A stretch of 64,000 nt of DNA from Arenibaculum pallidiluteum (GCF_017355985.1 NZ_JAFIQU010000006.1:62001-126000), one strand, 5' to 3'. Positions 41,896-54,168 are shown, numbered from the stretch's first letter. The notes: generated by a model from the letters alone, not told the origin. Numbers and translations: made by a program.

Positions 41896-43698
41896 TCAGC
41901 TGTCGCTCATCTTGAGGGCGGCGATGAAGGCGCTCTGCGGGATCTCGACCTGGCCGAACTGCCGCATGCGCTTCTTGCCCTCCTTCTGCTTGTCCAGGAG
42001 CTTGCGCTTGCGGCTGATGTCGCCGCCGTAGCACTTGGCCAGGACGTCCTTGCGCATCGCCGAGATGGTCTCGCGCGCGATCACGCGGCCGCCGATCGCC
42101 GCCTGCACGGCGATCTTGAAGAGCTGCTTGGGGATCAGGTCCTTCAGGCGCTCGCACAGGGCGCGGCCGCGCTTCTCGGCCTGGCTGCGGTGCACGATGG
42201 TCGAGAGCGCGTCCACGGGCTCGGCGTTCACAAGGATCGCCATCTTGACGAGGTCGCCCTCCTCGTAGCCGTCGAACTGGTAGTCGAAGCTGGCATAGCC
42301 GCGGCTGATGGACTTCAGCCGGTCGTAGAAGTCGAAGACCACCTCGTTCAGCGGCAGGCGGTAGACCAGCATGGCCCGCGAGCCGGCATAGGTCAGCTCG
42401 ATCTGCTGGCCGCGCCGCTCGGTGCATAGCGCCAGCACCCCGCCGAGATACTCGTCGGGAAGGAAGATCGTCGCCTTGATCCAGGGCTCCTCGATGTGGT
42501 CGATCTTCACGGGGTCCGGCATGTCGGCCGGGTTGTGCATCTCCATCACCGAGCCGTCGGTCATGGTGATCTTGTAGACCACCGACGGCGCGGTGGTGAT
42601 CAGGTCGAGGTCGAACTCGCGCTCCAGCCGCTCCTGGATGATCTCCAGGTGCAGCAGGCCCAGGAAGCCGCAGCGGAAGCCGAAGCCCAGGGCGGCGCTG
42701 GTCTCGGCCTCGTAGTGGAAGCTGGCATCGTTCAGCTTCAGCTTGCCCAGGGATTCGCGCAGCCGCTCGAAATCGGCGGCGTCGGTCGGGAACAGGCCGC
42801 ACCACACCACGGGGACCGAGGGCTTGAAGCCCGGCAGCGGCTCGGAGGCGGGCCTGCGATCCTCGGTGATGGTGTCGCCGACCTTGGTCAGCGTGATGTC
42901 CTTGATGGCGGCCGTGATGAAGCCCATCTCGCCGGGCCCGAGCTCGCCCGTCATCAGCGCCTTGGGCGTGAAGACGCCGACCCGGTCCACCTCGTGGGCG
43001 CTGCCGGTCGCCATGAAGCGGACCTTCTGGCCGACCTTGAGCCGCCCATCGACGACGCGCACCAGGATCACGACGCCGAGATAGGGGTCGTACCAGGAAT
43101 CCACCAGCAGGGCCTTCAGCGTCGCGTCCGCCTCGCCCTTGGGCGCCGGGAGGCGCGTGACGATCGCCTCCAGCACCTCGTCGACGCCGAGCCCGGTCTT
43201 GGCCGAGATCATCACCGCGTCCGAGGCGTCGAGCCCGATCACGTCCTCGATCTGCTGGCGCACGCGGTCGGGATCCGCCGCCGGCAGGTCGATCTTGTTG
43301 AGGACGGGGACGATCTCGTGGTTGTTGTCGATGGCCTGGTAGACGTTGGCGAGGGTCTGCGCCTCGACCCCCTGGGAGGCGTCGACCACCAGGATCGAGC
43401 CTTCGCAGGCCGAGAGGGAGCGCGAGACCTCGTAGGCGAAGTCCACGTGGCCCGGCGTGTCCATAAGGTTCAGCGTGTACTGCTGCCCGTCGCGCGCCTT
43501 GTAGAGCAGCCGGACGGTCTGGGCCTTGATGGTGATGCCGCGCTCGCGCTCGATATCCATGCTGTCGAGCACCTGCTCGCGCATCTCGCGTTGGTCCAGC
43601 CCGCCGCAGAGCTGGATCAGGCGGTCGGCAAGCGTCGACTTGCCGTGATCGATATGCGCGATGATCGCGAAGTTGCGGATATGCGAGATGTCGGTCAT
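41896..43698 (-). CDS. lepA: Elongation factor 4 (back-translocating GTPase)
   Basis: 600 residues from the ATG at 43698 ([20 protein letters not shown]), the usual length for LepA. G1 HIDHGKST, G2/G3 region [17 protein letters not shown] and [10 protein letters not shown]4 LNKIDLP, G5 SAKTG. Elongation-factor domains II, III and V follow, then the LepA-specific C-terminal domain ending [19 protein letters not shown]. It binds ribosomes and moves or remodels stalled elongation complexes. Divergent from the pyruvate kinase gene. Confidence 0.97.
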   Translation of the reverse strand: MTDISHIRNFAIIAHIDHGKSTLADRLIQLCGGLDQREMREQVLDSMDIERERGITIKAQTVRLLYKARDGQQYTLNLMDTPGHVDFAYEVSRSLSACEGSILVVDASQGVEAQTLANVYQAIDNNHEIVPVLNKIDLPAADPDRVRQQIEDVIGLDASDAVMISAKTGLGVDEVLEAIVTRLPAPKGEADATLKALLVDSWYDPYLGVVILVRVVDGRLKVGQKVRFMATGSAHEVDRVGVFTPKALMTGELGPGEMGFITAAIKDITLTKVGDTITEDRRPASEPLPGFKPSVPVVWCGLFPTDAADFERLRESLGKLKLNDASFHYEAETSAALGFGFRCGFLGLLHLEIIQERLEREFDLDLITTAPSVVYKITMTDGSVMEMHNPADMPDPVKIDHIEEPWIKATIFLPDEYLGGVLALCTERRGQQIELTYAGSRAMLVYRLPLNEVVFDFYDRLKSISRGYASFDYQFDGYEEGDLVKMAILVNAEPVDALSTIVHRSQAEKRGRALCERLKDLIPKQLFKIAVQAAIGGRVIARETISAMRKDVLAKCYGGDISRKRKLLDKQKEGKKRMRQFGQVEIPQSAFIAALKMSDS

Positions 43699-43968
43699 CG
43701 GGGCCCGGGCACGAGAGGTTGGCTGCAAAATAGGGAAGCCCGCCCCCATAAGCAACGGCGGCCACCCGCCTTCCCACGGGCGCCTCTCCTTGTCCCGCGC
43801 CTCCGCCCCCTCTTCGCTTCGATGGCGGCCCGCTGCGGCGCCGGCCCGGTGCGGCGAAAGACCGCTGCGATGGACCGGTCGGAATCGAAGTTCTGTCACG
43901 CAAGGCGGATTAACTGCCGGGGAGCGGCCCAGTGGCCGCCGCAGGAACGGAGACGGAGGGGACGCTTC

Positions 43969-45483
43969 ATGGACGAGCGGGAAGCCTGCCGGGAACTGCT
44001 GGGCGCGCTGCGCGGGCTCAAGGATGAGGTCGCGGCCGAGGCCGAGCGGATGCTGGCCGGCTGGGAGGCCGGATCGGCGCGGCGCGCGGCCCGCCCGTCG
44101 CTGGCGAACCTTGCCTGGTACCTGGCGCTGCGCCGGCGCGACCTGCGGCCGCTGCAGCGCGCCCTGGCGCCGCTGGGCCTGTCCTCGCTGGGCCGCCTGG
44201 AGGGGAGGGTCGAGCCCAACCTGGACTCGGTGATCGCCAGCCTGGCGCGCCTCGCCGGGGAGGCGCCGCCACCGCCCTTCCCCACCCCGCGCGCCTTCTT
44301 CCGGGGCGAGCGGATGCTGGCCCGCGCGACGCGCACCCTGCTGGGCCCGCGCGAGGGGCGGGCCGTGCGCATCCTGGTCACGCTGCCGTCCGAGGCGGCC
44401 GAGGACCCGGCCCTGGTGCGCGCCCTGGCTGCGGCGGGGGCGGATGCCGTGCGCATCAACTGCGCCCATGACGGGCCCGGCGCCTGGGAGGCCATGCTCG
44501 CCCATCTGCGGGCCGCCGAGGCCGCGACCGGCCGGCGCCTCAGGGTCCTGATGGACCTTGCGGGGCCGAAGATCCGCACGGCTGCGCTGGTCGCGCCCCG
44601 GGACGGCCGGATCCGCGAGGGTGACGCCCTGCTTCTGACGGGCGCCGCCCCCGGCTATACGGCGGGAGGCCCGGAGGGCGCCGTCTTCCGGGCCAGTCTG
44701 ACCCTGCCCGGTATCCTGCCGCGGCTCGCCCCCGGCGAGCGCGTCTTCCTGGACGACGGCAAGGCCGGAGGCCGGATCGAGGCGGTGGACGCGCAGGGCG
44801 TGCGCGTCCGGATCGAGCGGGTCCGGCCCGGCGGGCTGCGCCTGAAACCCGAGAAGGGCGTGAACTTCCCGGACAGCGACCTACGCCTCGACCCGCTGAC
44901 GGAGAAGGACCGGGCCGACCTGGATTTCATCGCCCGGCACGCGGACATGGTGGGCTACAGCTTCGTGCAGTCCGCAGCCGACGTGCGCCGCCTTCAGGAC
45001 GAGCTGGCCCGGCGGCGCACCGACTGGCACCGGCTCGGCCTCGTCGCCAAGATCGAGACGCCCGCAGCGGTGCGCAACCTGCCGGCGATCACCGCGCAGG
45101 CGCTGGGCCGGCAGCCCTTCGGCGTGATGATCGCCCGCGGAGACCTCGCGGTCGAGCTCGGCTTCGAGCGCCTGGCCGAGATGCAGGAGGAGCTGCTGTG
45201 GCTGTGCGAGGCCGCCCAGGTGCCGGTGATCTGGGCGACGCAGGTGCTGGAGCGGTTCGTGCGCAAAGGCATGCCGTCGCGCGGCGAGATGACGGACGCC
45301 GCCATGGCCGCCCGCGCCGAATGCGTGATGCTGAACAAGGGCCCCTTCGCGGCCGAGGCGGTCGGCATGCTGGACCGGGTGCTGACCCGTATGGCCGAGC
45401 ACCAGAGCAAGAAGACGCCGCGCCTGCGGGCGCTCGGCGCCTGGGCGGGCCCCGAACGCGGCGGGATCAGCCCTTCGGCTTGA
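43969..45483 (+). CDS. N-extended pyruvate kinase-like protein lacking the C-terminal domain
   Basis: 504 residues from the ATG at 43969 (GGAGGGG upstream). Residues 1-125 are a helical extension with no known match. The catalytic barrel and B domain follow: [49 protein letters not shown] (catalytic Lys), [10 protein letters not shown] and ATQVLE. At the K+-site position usually reading DTKGPEIR it has DLAGPKIR: Lys replaces Glu and Leu replaces Thr, the pattern of K+-independent pyruvate kinases. The allosteric C-domain is absent. Phosphotransfer from PEP is plausible but not certain. Confidence 0.83.
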   Translation: MDEREACRELLGALRGLKDEVAAEAERMLAGWEAGSARRAARPSLANLAWYLALRRRDLRPLQRALAPLGLSSLGRLEGRVEPNLDSVIASLARLAGEAPPPPFPTPRAFFRGERMLARATRTLLGPREGRAVRILVTLPSEAAEDPALVRALAAAGADAVRINCAHDGPGAWEAMLAHLRAAEAATGRRLRVLMDLAGPKIRTAALVAPRDGRIREGDALLLTGAAPGYTAGGPEGAVFRASLTLPGILPRLAPGERVFLDDGKAGGRIEAVDAQGVRVRIERVRPGGLRLKPEKGVNFPDSDLRLDPLTEKDRADLDFIARHADMVGYSFVQSAADVRRLQDELARRRTDWHRLGLVAKIETPAAVRNLPAITAQALGRQPFGVMIARGDLAVELGFERLAEMQEELLWLCEAAQVPVIWATQVLERFVRKGMPSRGEMTDAAMAARAECVMLNKGPFAAEAVGMLDRVLTRMAEHQSKKTPRLRALGAWAGPERGGISPSA

Positions 45484-46009
45484 AGGACCAGGACATGCGC
45501 TCGACCATGTCGTAGTAGAAGGGCTTCTGGTCCCGCGGGAAGTCGATCAGCAGCGTGTCGGCGGCCCCGTCGGGGCCGATCACGGTCTTGCGGTAGAAGA
45601 TCCGGTCGCCGCGATAGCCGCTGACCACGAACCACGCGCCGACCTGCCGGCGATAGGTGACGTCCGCGCGCTCGGCCGCCAGCTCCTCCAGCGCCTGCGC
45701 CATGGCCTCCCGGGCCGAACCGTCCGTGGCCCCGGGCTCGTCCTCCCCTCGCTCGCGCGAGAGCGTGAACCAGGCGAGCCCATCGTCCGAGACGAAGCGC
45801 AGCCTCCCGTCGGCCTCCTCGACCTTCCGGAAGACCGTGCTGGGATAGCAGACCACGGCACCCATCCGGGGATCCGCAAGCGGCTCGAAGGCGAGGCCCG
45901 CCTGGCTGTCCCGGTACTCCTCGCGCCCGCCGGGGCAGGCGGCCGCGGCAGGCCCGGCGATGGCGGCTCCGGCTGCGAAGACAAGCGCAAACCCGGTCAT
46001 GCGCGACAT
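45467..46009 (-). CDS. Exported hypothetical protein
   Basis: 180 residues from the ATG at 46009 (GGGAGGGCAGGAGC before it). A signal peptide (SRMTGFALVFAAGAAIAGPA, cleavage near AAA-CPGG) and two Cys in the mature part (CPGG, AVVCYP) that could form a disulfide. Mature part is beta-rich, with GDRIFYRKTVIGPDG and a C-terminal [13 protein letters not shown]. No family recognised. Its 3' end overlaps the convergent kinase gene by 17 bases. Confidence 0.75.
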   Translation of the reverse strand: MSRMTGFALVFAAGAAIAGPAAAACPGGREEYRDSQAGLAFEPLADPRMGAVVCYPSTVFRKVEEADGRLRFVSDDGLAWFTLSRERGEDEPGATDGSAREAMAQALEELAAERADVTYRRQVGAWFVVSGYRGDRIFYRKTVIGPDGAADTLLIDFPRDQKPFYYDMVERMSWSFKPKG

Positions 46010-46372
46010 GCTCCTGCCCTCCCCCCGCACCCATGCCCGTCGCCGTGCCGCCGGTTCCGGGATGGATCGGCCGCCGCCGAGGCGCCGCGAAATCCGGGTC
46101 AACAGGCGCGGCGCCGGTGCAGTTCCGCGGCCCGTCAAGACGGAACTCGGCAGTCGCTTGACGCTTCTGGATTAGAGCCAAGCAGCTAATCCGCGGCCGA
46201 GGCCTTGGGCCGCCTTGCCCTACACGCCTGGCCCACAGGTTTATCCACAGATTCTGGGGATAACTGGTGGCCGCACGGATGATGTGCGGTGCGGGACGGC
46301 CGGAACCAAGGGTGTCCCGCCATGTTGGCGGAGCCCGTGGGATCGACCCGCCGGAATTTCGGAGGAGGCGTC
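46010..46372. promoter_or_regulatory. Divergent intergenic region with DnaA-box-like pair and a long dyad
   Basis: 363 gene-free bases between the exported protein gene and the ZIP gene. TTATCCACA at 46241-46249 fits the DnaA-box consensus exactly, and TTATCCCCA lies inverted at 46255-46263, 5 bases away. A separate perfect dyad, GGATTAG (46169-46175) and CTAATCC (46186-46192) with a 10-base spacer, may be a repressor site. The region is not AT-rich enough, nor rich enough in boxes, to be called an origin. Confidence 0.45.
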
Positions 46373-47134
46373 ATGTCCCAGACCCTGTGGGCGGGTATCT
46401 GGGGGCTCGTGGGCGGCTCGGCCCTCGTGCTCGGGGCTGCCATCGCCCAGGTCGTGACGCTGCCGGCCCGGCTGGTCGCGGCGGTGATGGCCGCGGGTTC
46501 CGGCGTGCTGATCTCCGCGGTCGCCTTCGATCTCGTCGACGAGGCCTACCGCCAGGGCGGCTTCGCCGCCGCCACGGCGGGGTTCCTGACGGGCGCCCTC
46601 GCGTACACGGCCGCGAACCTCTACATCTCCCGACGCGGCGGGCAGCATCGCAAGCGCTCGGGCCAGACCGGGCAGGCGCGCCAGCAGGACGCCTCGGAGG
46701 GCGGCGGCCTCGCCATCGCCGTCGGGGCGCTGCTGGACGGGATTCCCGAATCCGTGGTGATCGGCGCCAGCCTGCTGGGCGGCGCCGGCGTCAGCGTGGC
46801 GACCCTCGCCGCCGTGTTCCTGTCCAACGTGCCCGAAGGGCTGTCCAGCGCCGCGGGGATGCGCAGGGCCGGTCGCTCGGCCACTTACATCTTCGGCGTC
46901 TGGGGCGGCATCGCGCTCGCCTCGGGCGCGGCGGCGCTGCTGGGCAACCTGGCGCTGGCCGGCGCGCCGCCTGCCGTGCTGGCGCTGGCGAACACGGTGG
47001 CCGCAGGCGCGATCCTCGCCATGCTGGTCGATACCATGATCCCCGAAGCCTTCGAGACCGCCCATGAATATGCCGGACTGATCACCGCGGCGGGCTTCCT
47101 CGCGGCCTTCGCGCTGTCCCGCCTCAGCGGCTGA
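46373..47134 (+). CDS. ZIP-family divalent metal transporter-like protein
   Basis: 253 residues from the ATG at 46373 (GGAGGAGG upstream). About seven to eight membrane segments with a His/Arg-rich loop between early helices (RRGGQHRKRSGQ). The ZIP helix IV/V pattern is present but altered: ALLDGIPESVVIGASL where HxxPEG is usual, and VFLSNVPEGLSSAAG. The usual metal-binding His is therefore absent in the first motif. The ion (zinc, manganese or other) is unknown. Confidence 0.78.
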   Translation: MSQTLWAGIWGLVGGSALVLGAAIAQVVTLPARLVAAVMAAGSGVLISAVAFDLVDEAYRQGGFAAATAGFLTGALAYTAANLYISRRGGQHRKRSGQTGQARQQDASEGGGLAIAVGALLDGIPESVVIGASLLGGAGVSVATLAAVFLSNVPEGLSSAAGMRRAGRSATYIFGVWGGIALASGAAALLGNLALAGAPPAVLALANTVAAGAILAMLVDTMIPEAFETAHEYAGLITAAGFLAAFALSRLSG

Positions 47135-47187
47135 AAGAAAAAGGCCGGCCTTGCCCGCGGGGAATGCCCCACGGGAAAGGTCCGGCC
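47134..47187 (-). terminator. Rho-independent terminator of the lon operon
   Basis: On the minus strand, an imperfect GC-rich hairpin (arms about 47187-47167 and 47162-47143, AATG-type loop) is followed directly by TTTTTCTTT. It lies 34 bases past the lon stop. Because it abuts the ZIP stop, it may also serve that plus-strand transcript weakly. Confidence 0.8.
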
Positions 47188-47220
47188 CAACAGATCAGGC
47201 GCCTACGGCCGGATCTTCCG

Positions 47221-49629
<2,409 letters not shown>

Positions 49630-49645
49630 GGCTTTGTCTCTGCGC

Positions 49646-50050
49646 TCAGCGGCGCTTCAGGAAGGTCAGGACCAGGCAGCCGTCGACGAGGTCGCGGCGC
49701 CCGAGCTCGAGCGGGACCGGCGGCAGCTCGAGCCGGCGCTCGAACCGGCCCTGGGGGATCTCCAGCCGGTGGATGGCGGCGCGGCCGGACAGCGCCGGCA
49801 GGTGGCGCTCGGCCAGGACGGTGAGGGTGCGGCGCTCGATCGTGACCTCGACCGAGCCGGGCGCGACGCCGGGCAGCGCCACGACGAGGACGTATTCCGC
49901 ATCCGTCTCGTAGACGTCGATCGGCGGCTCCCAGACCGGGTGGGCGGCGCTGGCCACGGGCGTGAAGAACTGGCGGTGCAGCCGCTCGGCGCGGTCGAGC
50001 ATCTCGCAGGCCTCGGCCCACATGGACAAGCCTCGGTCCCGTCGCTGCAT
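49646..50050 (-). CDS. Small heat-shock protein, Hsp20/alpha-crystallin family
   Basis: 134 residues. The alpha-crystallin domain runs from about residue 42 (PPIDVYETDAEYVLVVALPG) through ERRTLTVLAERHLP to the A-x-x-x-G-like block RFERRLELP and LVLTFLKRR. The C-terminal I-x-I anchor of canonical sHsps is absent and the tail is very short, so oligomers may be small. Directly upstream of lon. An AT-rich TTAAC-N4-GTTAA dyad at 50080-50093 lies in its promoter region. Confidence 0.88.
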   Translation of the reverse strand: MQRRDRGLSMWAEACEMLDRAERLHRQFFTPVASAAHPVWEPPIDVYETDAEYVLVVALPGVAPGSVEVTIERRTLTVLAERHLPALSGRAAIHRLEIPQGRFERRLELPPVPLELGRRDLVDGCLVLTFLKRR

Positions 50051-50079
50051 GGCACTCCCTCCGATGGGGTAGAAAAGCG

Positions 50080-50093
50080 TTAACGTTTGTTAA
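50080..50093 (-). promoter_or_regulatory. AT-rich dyad upstream of hsp20-lon
   Basis: TTAAC-GTTT-GTTAA sits 30 bases before the Hsp20 ATG. A CCCCATCTA just upstream on the minus strand (about 50097-50105) resembles the -10 element of heat-shock sigma factors, but I see no matching CTTGAA -35. Heat-shock control is plausible, not demonstrated. Confidence 0.35.
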
Positions 50094-50282
50094 TAGATGG
50101 GGGTGGCTGCCGCGAACACCAGCCCCTTTTCACGGGCGGTCGATGGGGCGATGGGCGGCCGTGCAGGTGCCTGCGCCGCGCGGCGCAGCCTTCCGTCCGG
50201 CTCGGACGGAACGCGGCGGGCGGGGCCCGGTCCTACTCGGGAGCCTTATCTGGGAGCTGCGGGAGCGCTGCGGAAGGGGCCG

Positions 50283-50543
50283 TCAGGCCGCGCGCAGCGA
50301 ACGCCTGATGCGCGGCTGGGACTTGGCCGCCGCACGGCCGGCCGCGGGAGTCGCCACGGCGGTGAACTCGGTGTCGGACACGACATGCGCCTGCTGGCCA
50401 TCCTGCACCAGCATCGTCTCGCCAAGCCTGGGATGGACGCCGGAGACCAGGAGGAACGTCGTCCCGGGCGTCACCGTGGCACCACGAAGCTCGGCGCGAA
50501 TGGCGGCGAAGGTCTCGCGGCTGATGGGGGCGACGTGCTTCAC
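50283..50543 (-). CDS. Small hypothetical protein
   Basis: 86 residues starting KHVAPISRETFAAIRAELRG, with GGGAGG about 12 bases before the ATG. The middle (TPGTTFLLVSGVHPRLGETM) is beta-like and the tail is Ala/Arg-rich and basic (AKSQPRIRRSLRAA). Soluble, no recognised family. It lies 180 bases upstream of the hsp20 promoter region on the same strand. Confidence 0.55.
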   Translation of the reverse strand: MKHVAPISRETFAAIRAELRGATVTPGTTFLLVSGVHPRLGETMLVQDGQQAHVVSDTEFTAVATPAAGRAAAKSQPRIRRSLRAA

Positions 50544-50936
50544 CAGGAACCTCCCAGTGCGGGGCTCGGGATTGACGAGCCGACGGGCTCATCATGGCAC
50601 CCGCAAGGTTAACCACGCGTGAAATCTGCGATGCCCGGCGGATTCATTGCGGCATCCGCCTGCACGGCAAGCCCGGGACGCAGTGCGCCGGAGTGGCCGC
50701 CACTCAGAAACGCGCAGGAGGCCCGTTGGATCCGTGCCGCTGCCTCATACGATGGGCGTATCCCCGCGAATGCGGCACGCCGAGACGGGTGCTGGGGGAA
50801 ATCAGGAAGGACGGAGCCGCGCCTGGGCGGCTCCGTCCTGCTCCGGGTCCGCGGCGGCCCGCCTTCCCTGCCGAGGACGGGGCACGATGCTGCCCGGAAG
50901 CGATGCTGCCCGGAAACCGGGTCGCGCCGGATGCCG
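50544..50936. other. Intergenic region with hairpin and short tandem repeat
   Basis: About 390 bases with no credible gene. A perfect 12-bp stem, GGACGGAGCCGC at 50809-50820 and GCGGCTCCGTCC at 50827-50838 (6-base loop), could terminate the minus-strand NAD(P)-binding gene; on that strand it is followed only by a weak T-rich stretch (CTTCCTGATTT). CGATGCTGCCCGGAA occurs twice, 50885-50899 and 50901-50915, a tandem copy with 16-base period. Confidence 0.55.
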
Positions 50937-51548
50937 TCAGTAGCCGACCGTGAAGCGGGCCCGGCTGTGCCGCGGCGCCTCGATCTCGTCCGCCAGGGCG
51001 ATCGCGTAGTCCTCGTAGGAGATCCAGCTCTTGCCCGAGGGCTCGACCAGGAGCTGGTCGGTTCCCAGGCGGAACCTGCCGGTGCGCTCGCCGGCGACGA
51101 ACAGGGCCGAGGGCGACAGGAAGGTCCAGTCCAGCCCGGGCTCGCGCCTCAGGCGGTCGAGGAAGTCGCCGCCGGCCTTGGCCTCGGCCTTGTAGATCTC
51201 CGGAAAGTCCGGCGTGTCGAACAGCTTCGTCCCGGGCGCGACCTCGAGGCTGCCGGCGCCGCCGACCACGAGGTAGCGCGGCACGCCGGCGCGCTTCACG
51301 GCACCGATCAGCTTCTCGGGGTCGCTGGCGCGGAACATCACCGAGGAGATCACGGCGTCGTGCCCGGCGACGAGCGCGGCCAGGCCGTCCTCGTCGTCGG
51401 CATCGCCCGCCACGGCGGTGACGCCGGGCGCCGACGTGATCTTTCCGGGGTTGCGCGCGATGGCGGTAACCTGGTGGCCGCGGCGCACGAGCTCGGCCAG
51501 GATGCGCGAGCCCACGTTCCCGGAGGCGCCGATCAGTGCGATCTTCAT
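50937..51548 (-). CDS. NAD(P)-binding protein, NmrA/atypical SDR type
   Basis: 203 residues. N-terminal Rossmann turn [20 protein letters not shown] (GxxGxxG), then [20 protein letters not shown] and [12 protein letters not shown]. No YxxxK catalytic pair, as in NmrA-like and flavin-reductase-like atypical SDRs of about 205-215 residues. Divergent from an HxlR regulator; such pairs often respond to quinone or aldehyde stress. The target reaction is unknown. Confidence 0.87.
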   Translation of the reverse strand: MKIALIGASGNVGSRILAELVRRGHQVTAIARNPGKITSAPGVTAVAGDADDEDGLAALVAGHDAVISSVMFRASDPEKLIGAVKRAGVPRYLVVGGAGSLEVAPGTKLFDTPDFPEIYKAEAKAGGDFLDRLRREPGLDWTFLSPSALFVAGERTGRFRLGTDQLLVEPSGKSWISYEDYAIALADEIEAPRHSRARFTVGY

Positions 51549-51564
51549 CTGGGTTGATCCCTAC

Positions 51565-51581
51565 AGTAACCGATGGATACT
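51565..51581. promoter_or_regulatory. Putative HxlR operator
   Basis: AGTA-N9-TACT dyad in the 136-base divergent spacer, 17 bases before the NAD(P)-binding gene's ATG. HxlR-type regulators such as YodB bind TACT...AGTA-type dyads. Orientation of the half sites here is reversed, so the assignment is tentative. Confidence 0.35.
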
Positions 51582-51684
51582 AAGTGCGGGATCGGCGCTC
51601 TGGCGTAAAGAAGGCACCTTGCCGTGCGCAGGTTACCGCGGCGAAACCGCCGCGGGCGGCGCCGCGGAGCGGAAGGAGGCGGAA

Positions 51685-52164
51685 ATGAGGGCGGTGGAGG
51701 CGACCGAGCCGGCGAGCGTGGCGGACGGGACCGGGGCCCGCGCGGGGATCGGGGCGGGCGGACGGGAGCCCTGCGCCTATGGCGCCAACTGCCCGACGCG
51801 CCAGGCGCTCGACCGCATCGCGGACAAGTGGACCGTGCTGATCCTGGGCCTGCTACGCAACGGGCCCATGCGCTTCAACCGGCTGCGCCGCGAGATCGAG
51901 GGCATCTCCCAAAAGATGCTGGCGCAGACCCTGCGCAGCCTCGAGCGCGACGGGCTGGTCTCGCGCCGCGCCTATGCCACCGTGCCGGTGACGGTCGAAT
52001 ACGCCATCACCCCGCTCGGCGCGACCCTGGCCGAGACCCTGACGCCTCTGATCCGCTGGGCCGAGGCGAACATCGACAAGGTCGAGAAGGCGCGCACGGA
52101 CTACGACCGCGTCCAGGCCGCCGCCATGGAGGATGGTGCCGCAGGGACGATCGCGTTCAGGTGA
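51685..52164 (+). CDS. HxlR-family transcriptional regulator
   Basis: 159 residues from the ATG at 51685 (GGAAGGAGG upstream). After a 25-residue Ala/Gly leader comes the HxlR core: [20 protein letters not shown], with two Cys near residues 30 and 36, then [18 protein letters not shown] and [18 protein letters not shown]. The first Cys matches the redox-sensing Cys position of HypR/YodB-like members. Probably controls the divergent NAD(P)-binding gene. Its stop overlaps the convergent zapE-type gene by 8 bases. Confidence 0.9.
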   Translation: MRAVEATEPASVADGTGARAGIGAGGREPCAYGANCPTRQALDRIADKWTVLILGLLRNGPMRFNRLRREIEGISQKMLAQTLRSLERDGLVSRRAYATVPVTVEYAITPLGATLAETLTPLIRWAEANIDKVEKARTDYDRVQAAAMEDGAAGTIAFR

Positions 52165-53302
52165 TGTGCAGGGACCCGATGTAGTCCTCCGCCTGCATCT
52201 CCATCAGGCGGCTGACGGTGCGCTGGAACTCGAAGGCGTGCTGGCCCTGGGCGTAGAGCGCCTCGGGCGGGCCGTCGGCGGCGATCACGGTCTTGACCTT
52301 GTGCTCGTAGAGCTCGTCGATCAGCGTCATGAAGCGCTTGGCCTCGTTGCGCTGGGCCTCGGCCAGCACCGGAACCTGGTCGATGATCACCGTGTGGTAG
52401 TGGGTCGCGATCGCCATGTAGTCGGCCGCGCCCAGCGGCCGCGCGCAGAGCTCGTCGAAGGTGAACCAGGCGACGCCCGCGGCGGCCTTGGGCACCGCCA
52501 CCTTGCGGCCCTGGGTCCACAGCGCCTCGGCCCTGGGCTCCGCCCCGTCGGTGAGCGCCGCGAAGGTCTCCTCCAGCGCCTGGCGCGAGGCGGGGCCGAG
52601 CGGCTGGTGGTAGACGCGCTTGCCGCGCAGCCGGTCCAGCCGGTAGTCCACGCCGCCCGAGAGCTCCAGCACGTCCAGGCGCTGCTTCAACAGGGCGATG
52701 AAGGGCAGGAACAGCTCGCGCTGGAGCCCGTCCTTGTAGAGGTCGTCGGGGGGCCAGTTGGACGTCGCGACCACCACCACGCCATGCCCGAACAGCGCCG
52801 TGAACAGGCGCCCCAGGATCATCGCGTCGGCGATGTCGGTGACATGGAACTCGTCGAAGCACAGCAGCCAGGCCTCGTCCGCCATCTCGCGGGCGAGGTC
52901 GGGCAGGCTCTCGTCCACGCTGCGGTCGGCGCGGCCGTTGCGCGTCGTGCGCATCTCATGCAGGCGGCGGTGGACCTCCAGCATGAAGGCGTGGAAGTGC
53001 ACGCGGCGCTTGCGCTCCACCGGCGCCGTCTCGAAGAACAGGTCCATCAGCATGGACTTGCCGCGCCCGACCCCGCCGTAGAGATAGAGCCCCTGGGGCG
53101 GTTCCGGCCGCTCCTCGGGACGCCGGGCCAGGCCGAAGCGCGCGAGCCACCCGGTGGCGCCGCCGTCGGGCTGCGGGCGGTAGTTGCGCAGCGCCTGGTA
53201 GAGGCCCTGGAGCTTCTCGGCCGCCAGCTGCTGGCAGGCATCGGCCTTCAGCGTGCCGGTGCCGCGGCGCGCACGGTAGAGGGAAAGAGGTCCATCGGAC
53301 AT
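52157..53302 (-). CDS. zapE: AFG1/ZapE-family ATPase
   Basis: 381 residues, the usual size. Walker [13 protein letters not shown] at about 76-87 and Walker [12 protein letters not shown] at about 147, with [20 protein letters not shown] as the sensor-1 region. In E. coli ZapE associates with the divisome, and Afg1 in mitochondria handles respiratory-complex subunits. It lies downstream of sdhCDAB on the same strand, separated by a hairpin. Confidence 0.93.
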   Translation of the reverse strand: MSDGPLSLYRARRGTGTLKADACQQLAAEKLQGLYQALRNYRPQPDGGATGWLARFGLARRPEERPEPPQGLYLYGGVGRGKSMLMDLFFETAPVERKRRVHFHAFMLEVHRRLHEMRTTRNGRADRSVDESLPDLAREMADEAWLLCFDEFHVTDIADAMILGRLFTALFGHGVVVVATSNWPPDDLYKDGLQRELFLPFIALLKQRLDVLELSGGVDYRLDRLRGKRVYHQPLGPASRQALEETFAALTDGAEPRAEALWTQGRKVAVPKAAAGVAWFTFDELCARPLGAADYMAIATHYHTVIIDQVPVLAEAQRNEAKRFMTLIDELYEHKVKTVIAADGPPEALYAQGQHAFEFQRTVSRLMEMQAEDYIGSLHIT

Positions 53303-53340
53303 GGGAGTCGGCGTTCCTCGAGCAGGCCCGGAAAGGCGAA

Positions 53341-53367
53341 GGGCCCCCGGGTCGCCCCGGGAGCCCC
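53341..53367 (-). terminator. Probable terminator of sdhCDAB
   Basis: GC-rich hairpin, arms GGGCCCCCGGG (from 53341) and CCCCGGGAGCCCC (to 53367), 25 bases past the sdhB stop on the minus strand. It is followed on that strand by TTCGCCTTTCC rather than a clean T run, so readthrough into zapE is possible. Confidence 0.55.
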
Positions 53368-53391
53368 TGCCGATCCGGCGGGGTGGGCGCC

Positions 53392-54168
53392 CTACTGGCG
53401 CTCCACCATCATCTTCTTGATCTCCGCGATCGCCTTGGCGGGGTTCAGGCCCTTGGGGCAGGTGCGGCTGCAGTTCATGATGGTGTGGCAGCGATAGAGC
53501 TTGAAGGGATCCTCCAGCGCGTCCAACCGCTCGCCGGTCGCCTCGTCACGGCTGTCCGCGAGCCAGCGATAGGCCTGAAGCAGGATCGCCGGGCCCAGGT
53601 AGCGATCGCCGTTCCACCAGTAGCTCGGGCAGCTCGTGGAGCAGCAGAAGCAGAGGATGCACTCGTAGAGGCCGTTCAGCTTCTCGCGCTCCTGCGGGCT
53701 CTGCAGCCGCTCTCGCGAGGGCGGAGGCGTCGTCGCCTGGAGCCAGGGCTTGATGGAGTGGTACTGGGCGTAGACGGTGGTCAGGTCGGGCACCAGGTCC
53801 TTCACCACCGGCATGTGCGGCAGCGGGTAGATCCGGACGTCGCCCTTCACCTCGTCGATGGGCTTCAGGCAGGCCAGCGTGTTGGTCCCGTCGATGTTCA
53901 TGGCGCAGGACCCGCAGATGCCCTCGCGGCAGCTGCGCCGGAACGTCAGGGTGCTGTCGACCTCGTTCTTGATGTAGATGAGGGCGTCCAGCACCATCGG
54001 CCCGCACTTGTCGAGGTCGATCTCGAACTCGTCCAGATGCGGGTTCTGCCCGTCGTCGGGGCTCCACCGGTAGATCTTGAAGCTCTTGGCGCGCTTGGCG
54101 CCCTTCGCCGTCGAGACCCGCTTGCCTTGCTGGACCTTCGAGTTGGCGGGAAGCGCGAATTCAGCCAT
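53392..54168 (-). CDS. sdhB: Succinate dehydrogenase iron-sulfur subunit
   Basis: 258 residues. Cys sets for the three clusters are all visible: [21 protein letters not shown] for [2Fe-2S] (here split as CREGICGSC and NTLAC), [11 protein letters not shown] for [4Fe-4S], and [14 protein letters not shown] for [3Fe-4S] and [4Fe-4S]. It carries electrons from SdhA FAD to the membrane quinone site. Last gene of sdhCDAB, 110 bases after sdhA. Confidence 0.97.
   Translation of the reverse strand: MAEFALPANSKVQQGKRVSTAKGAKRAKSFKIYRWSPDDGQNPHLDEFEIDLDKCGPMVLDALIYIKNEVDSTLTFRRSCREGICGSCAMNIDGTNTLACLKPIDEVKGDVRIYPLPHMPVVKDLVPDLTTVYAQYHSIKPWLQATTPPPSRERLQSPQEREKLNGLYECILCFCCSTSCPSYWWNGDRYLGPAILLQAYRWLADSRDEATGERLDALEDPFKLYRCHTIMNCSRTCPKGLNPAKAIAEIKKMMVERQ

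Noticed and set aside
42496-43968. Plus-strand open frame opposite lepA that joins the pyruvate kinase frame
   Set aside because: The kinase start at 43969 has a good ribosome-binding site; the upstream part is antisense to lepA.
46200-46290. Replication origin at the DnaA-box pair
   Set aside because: Only two boxes, no AT-rich unwinding element, and no dnaA, parAB, hemE or gidA neighbours.
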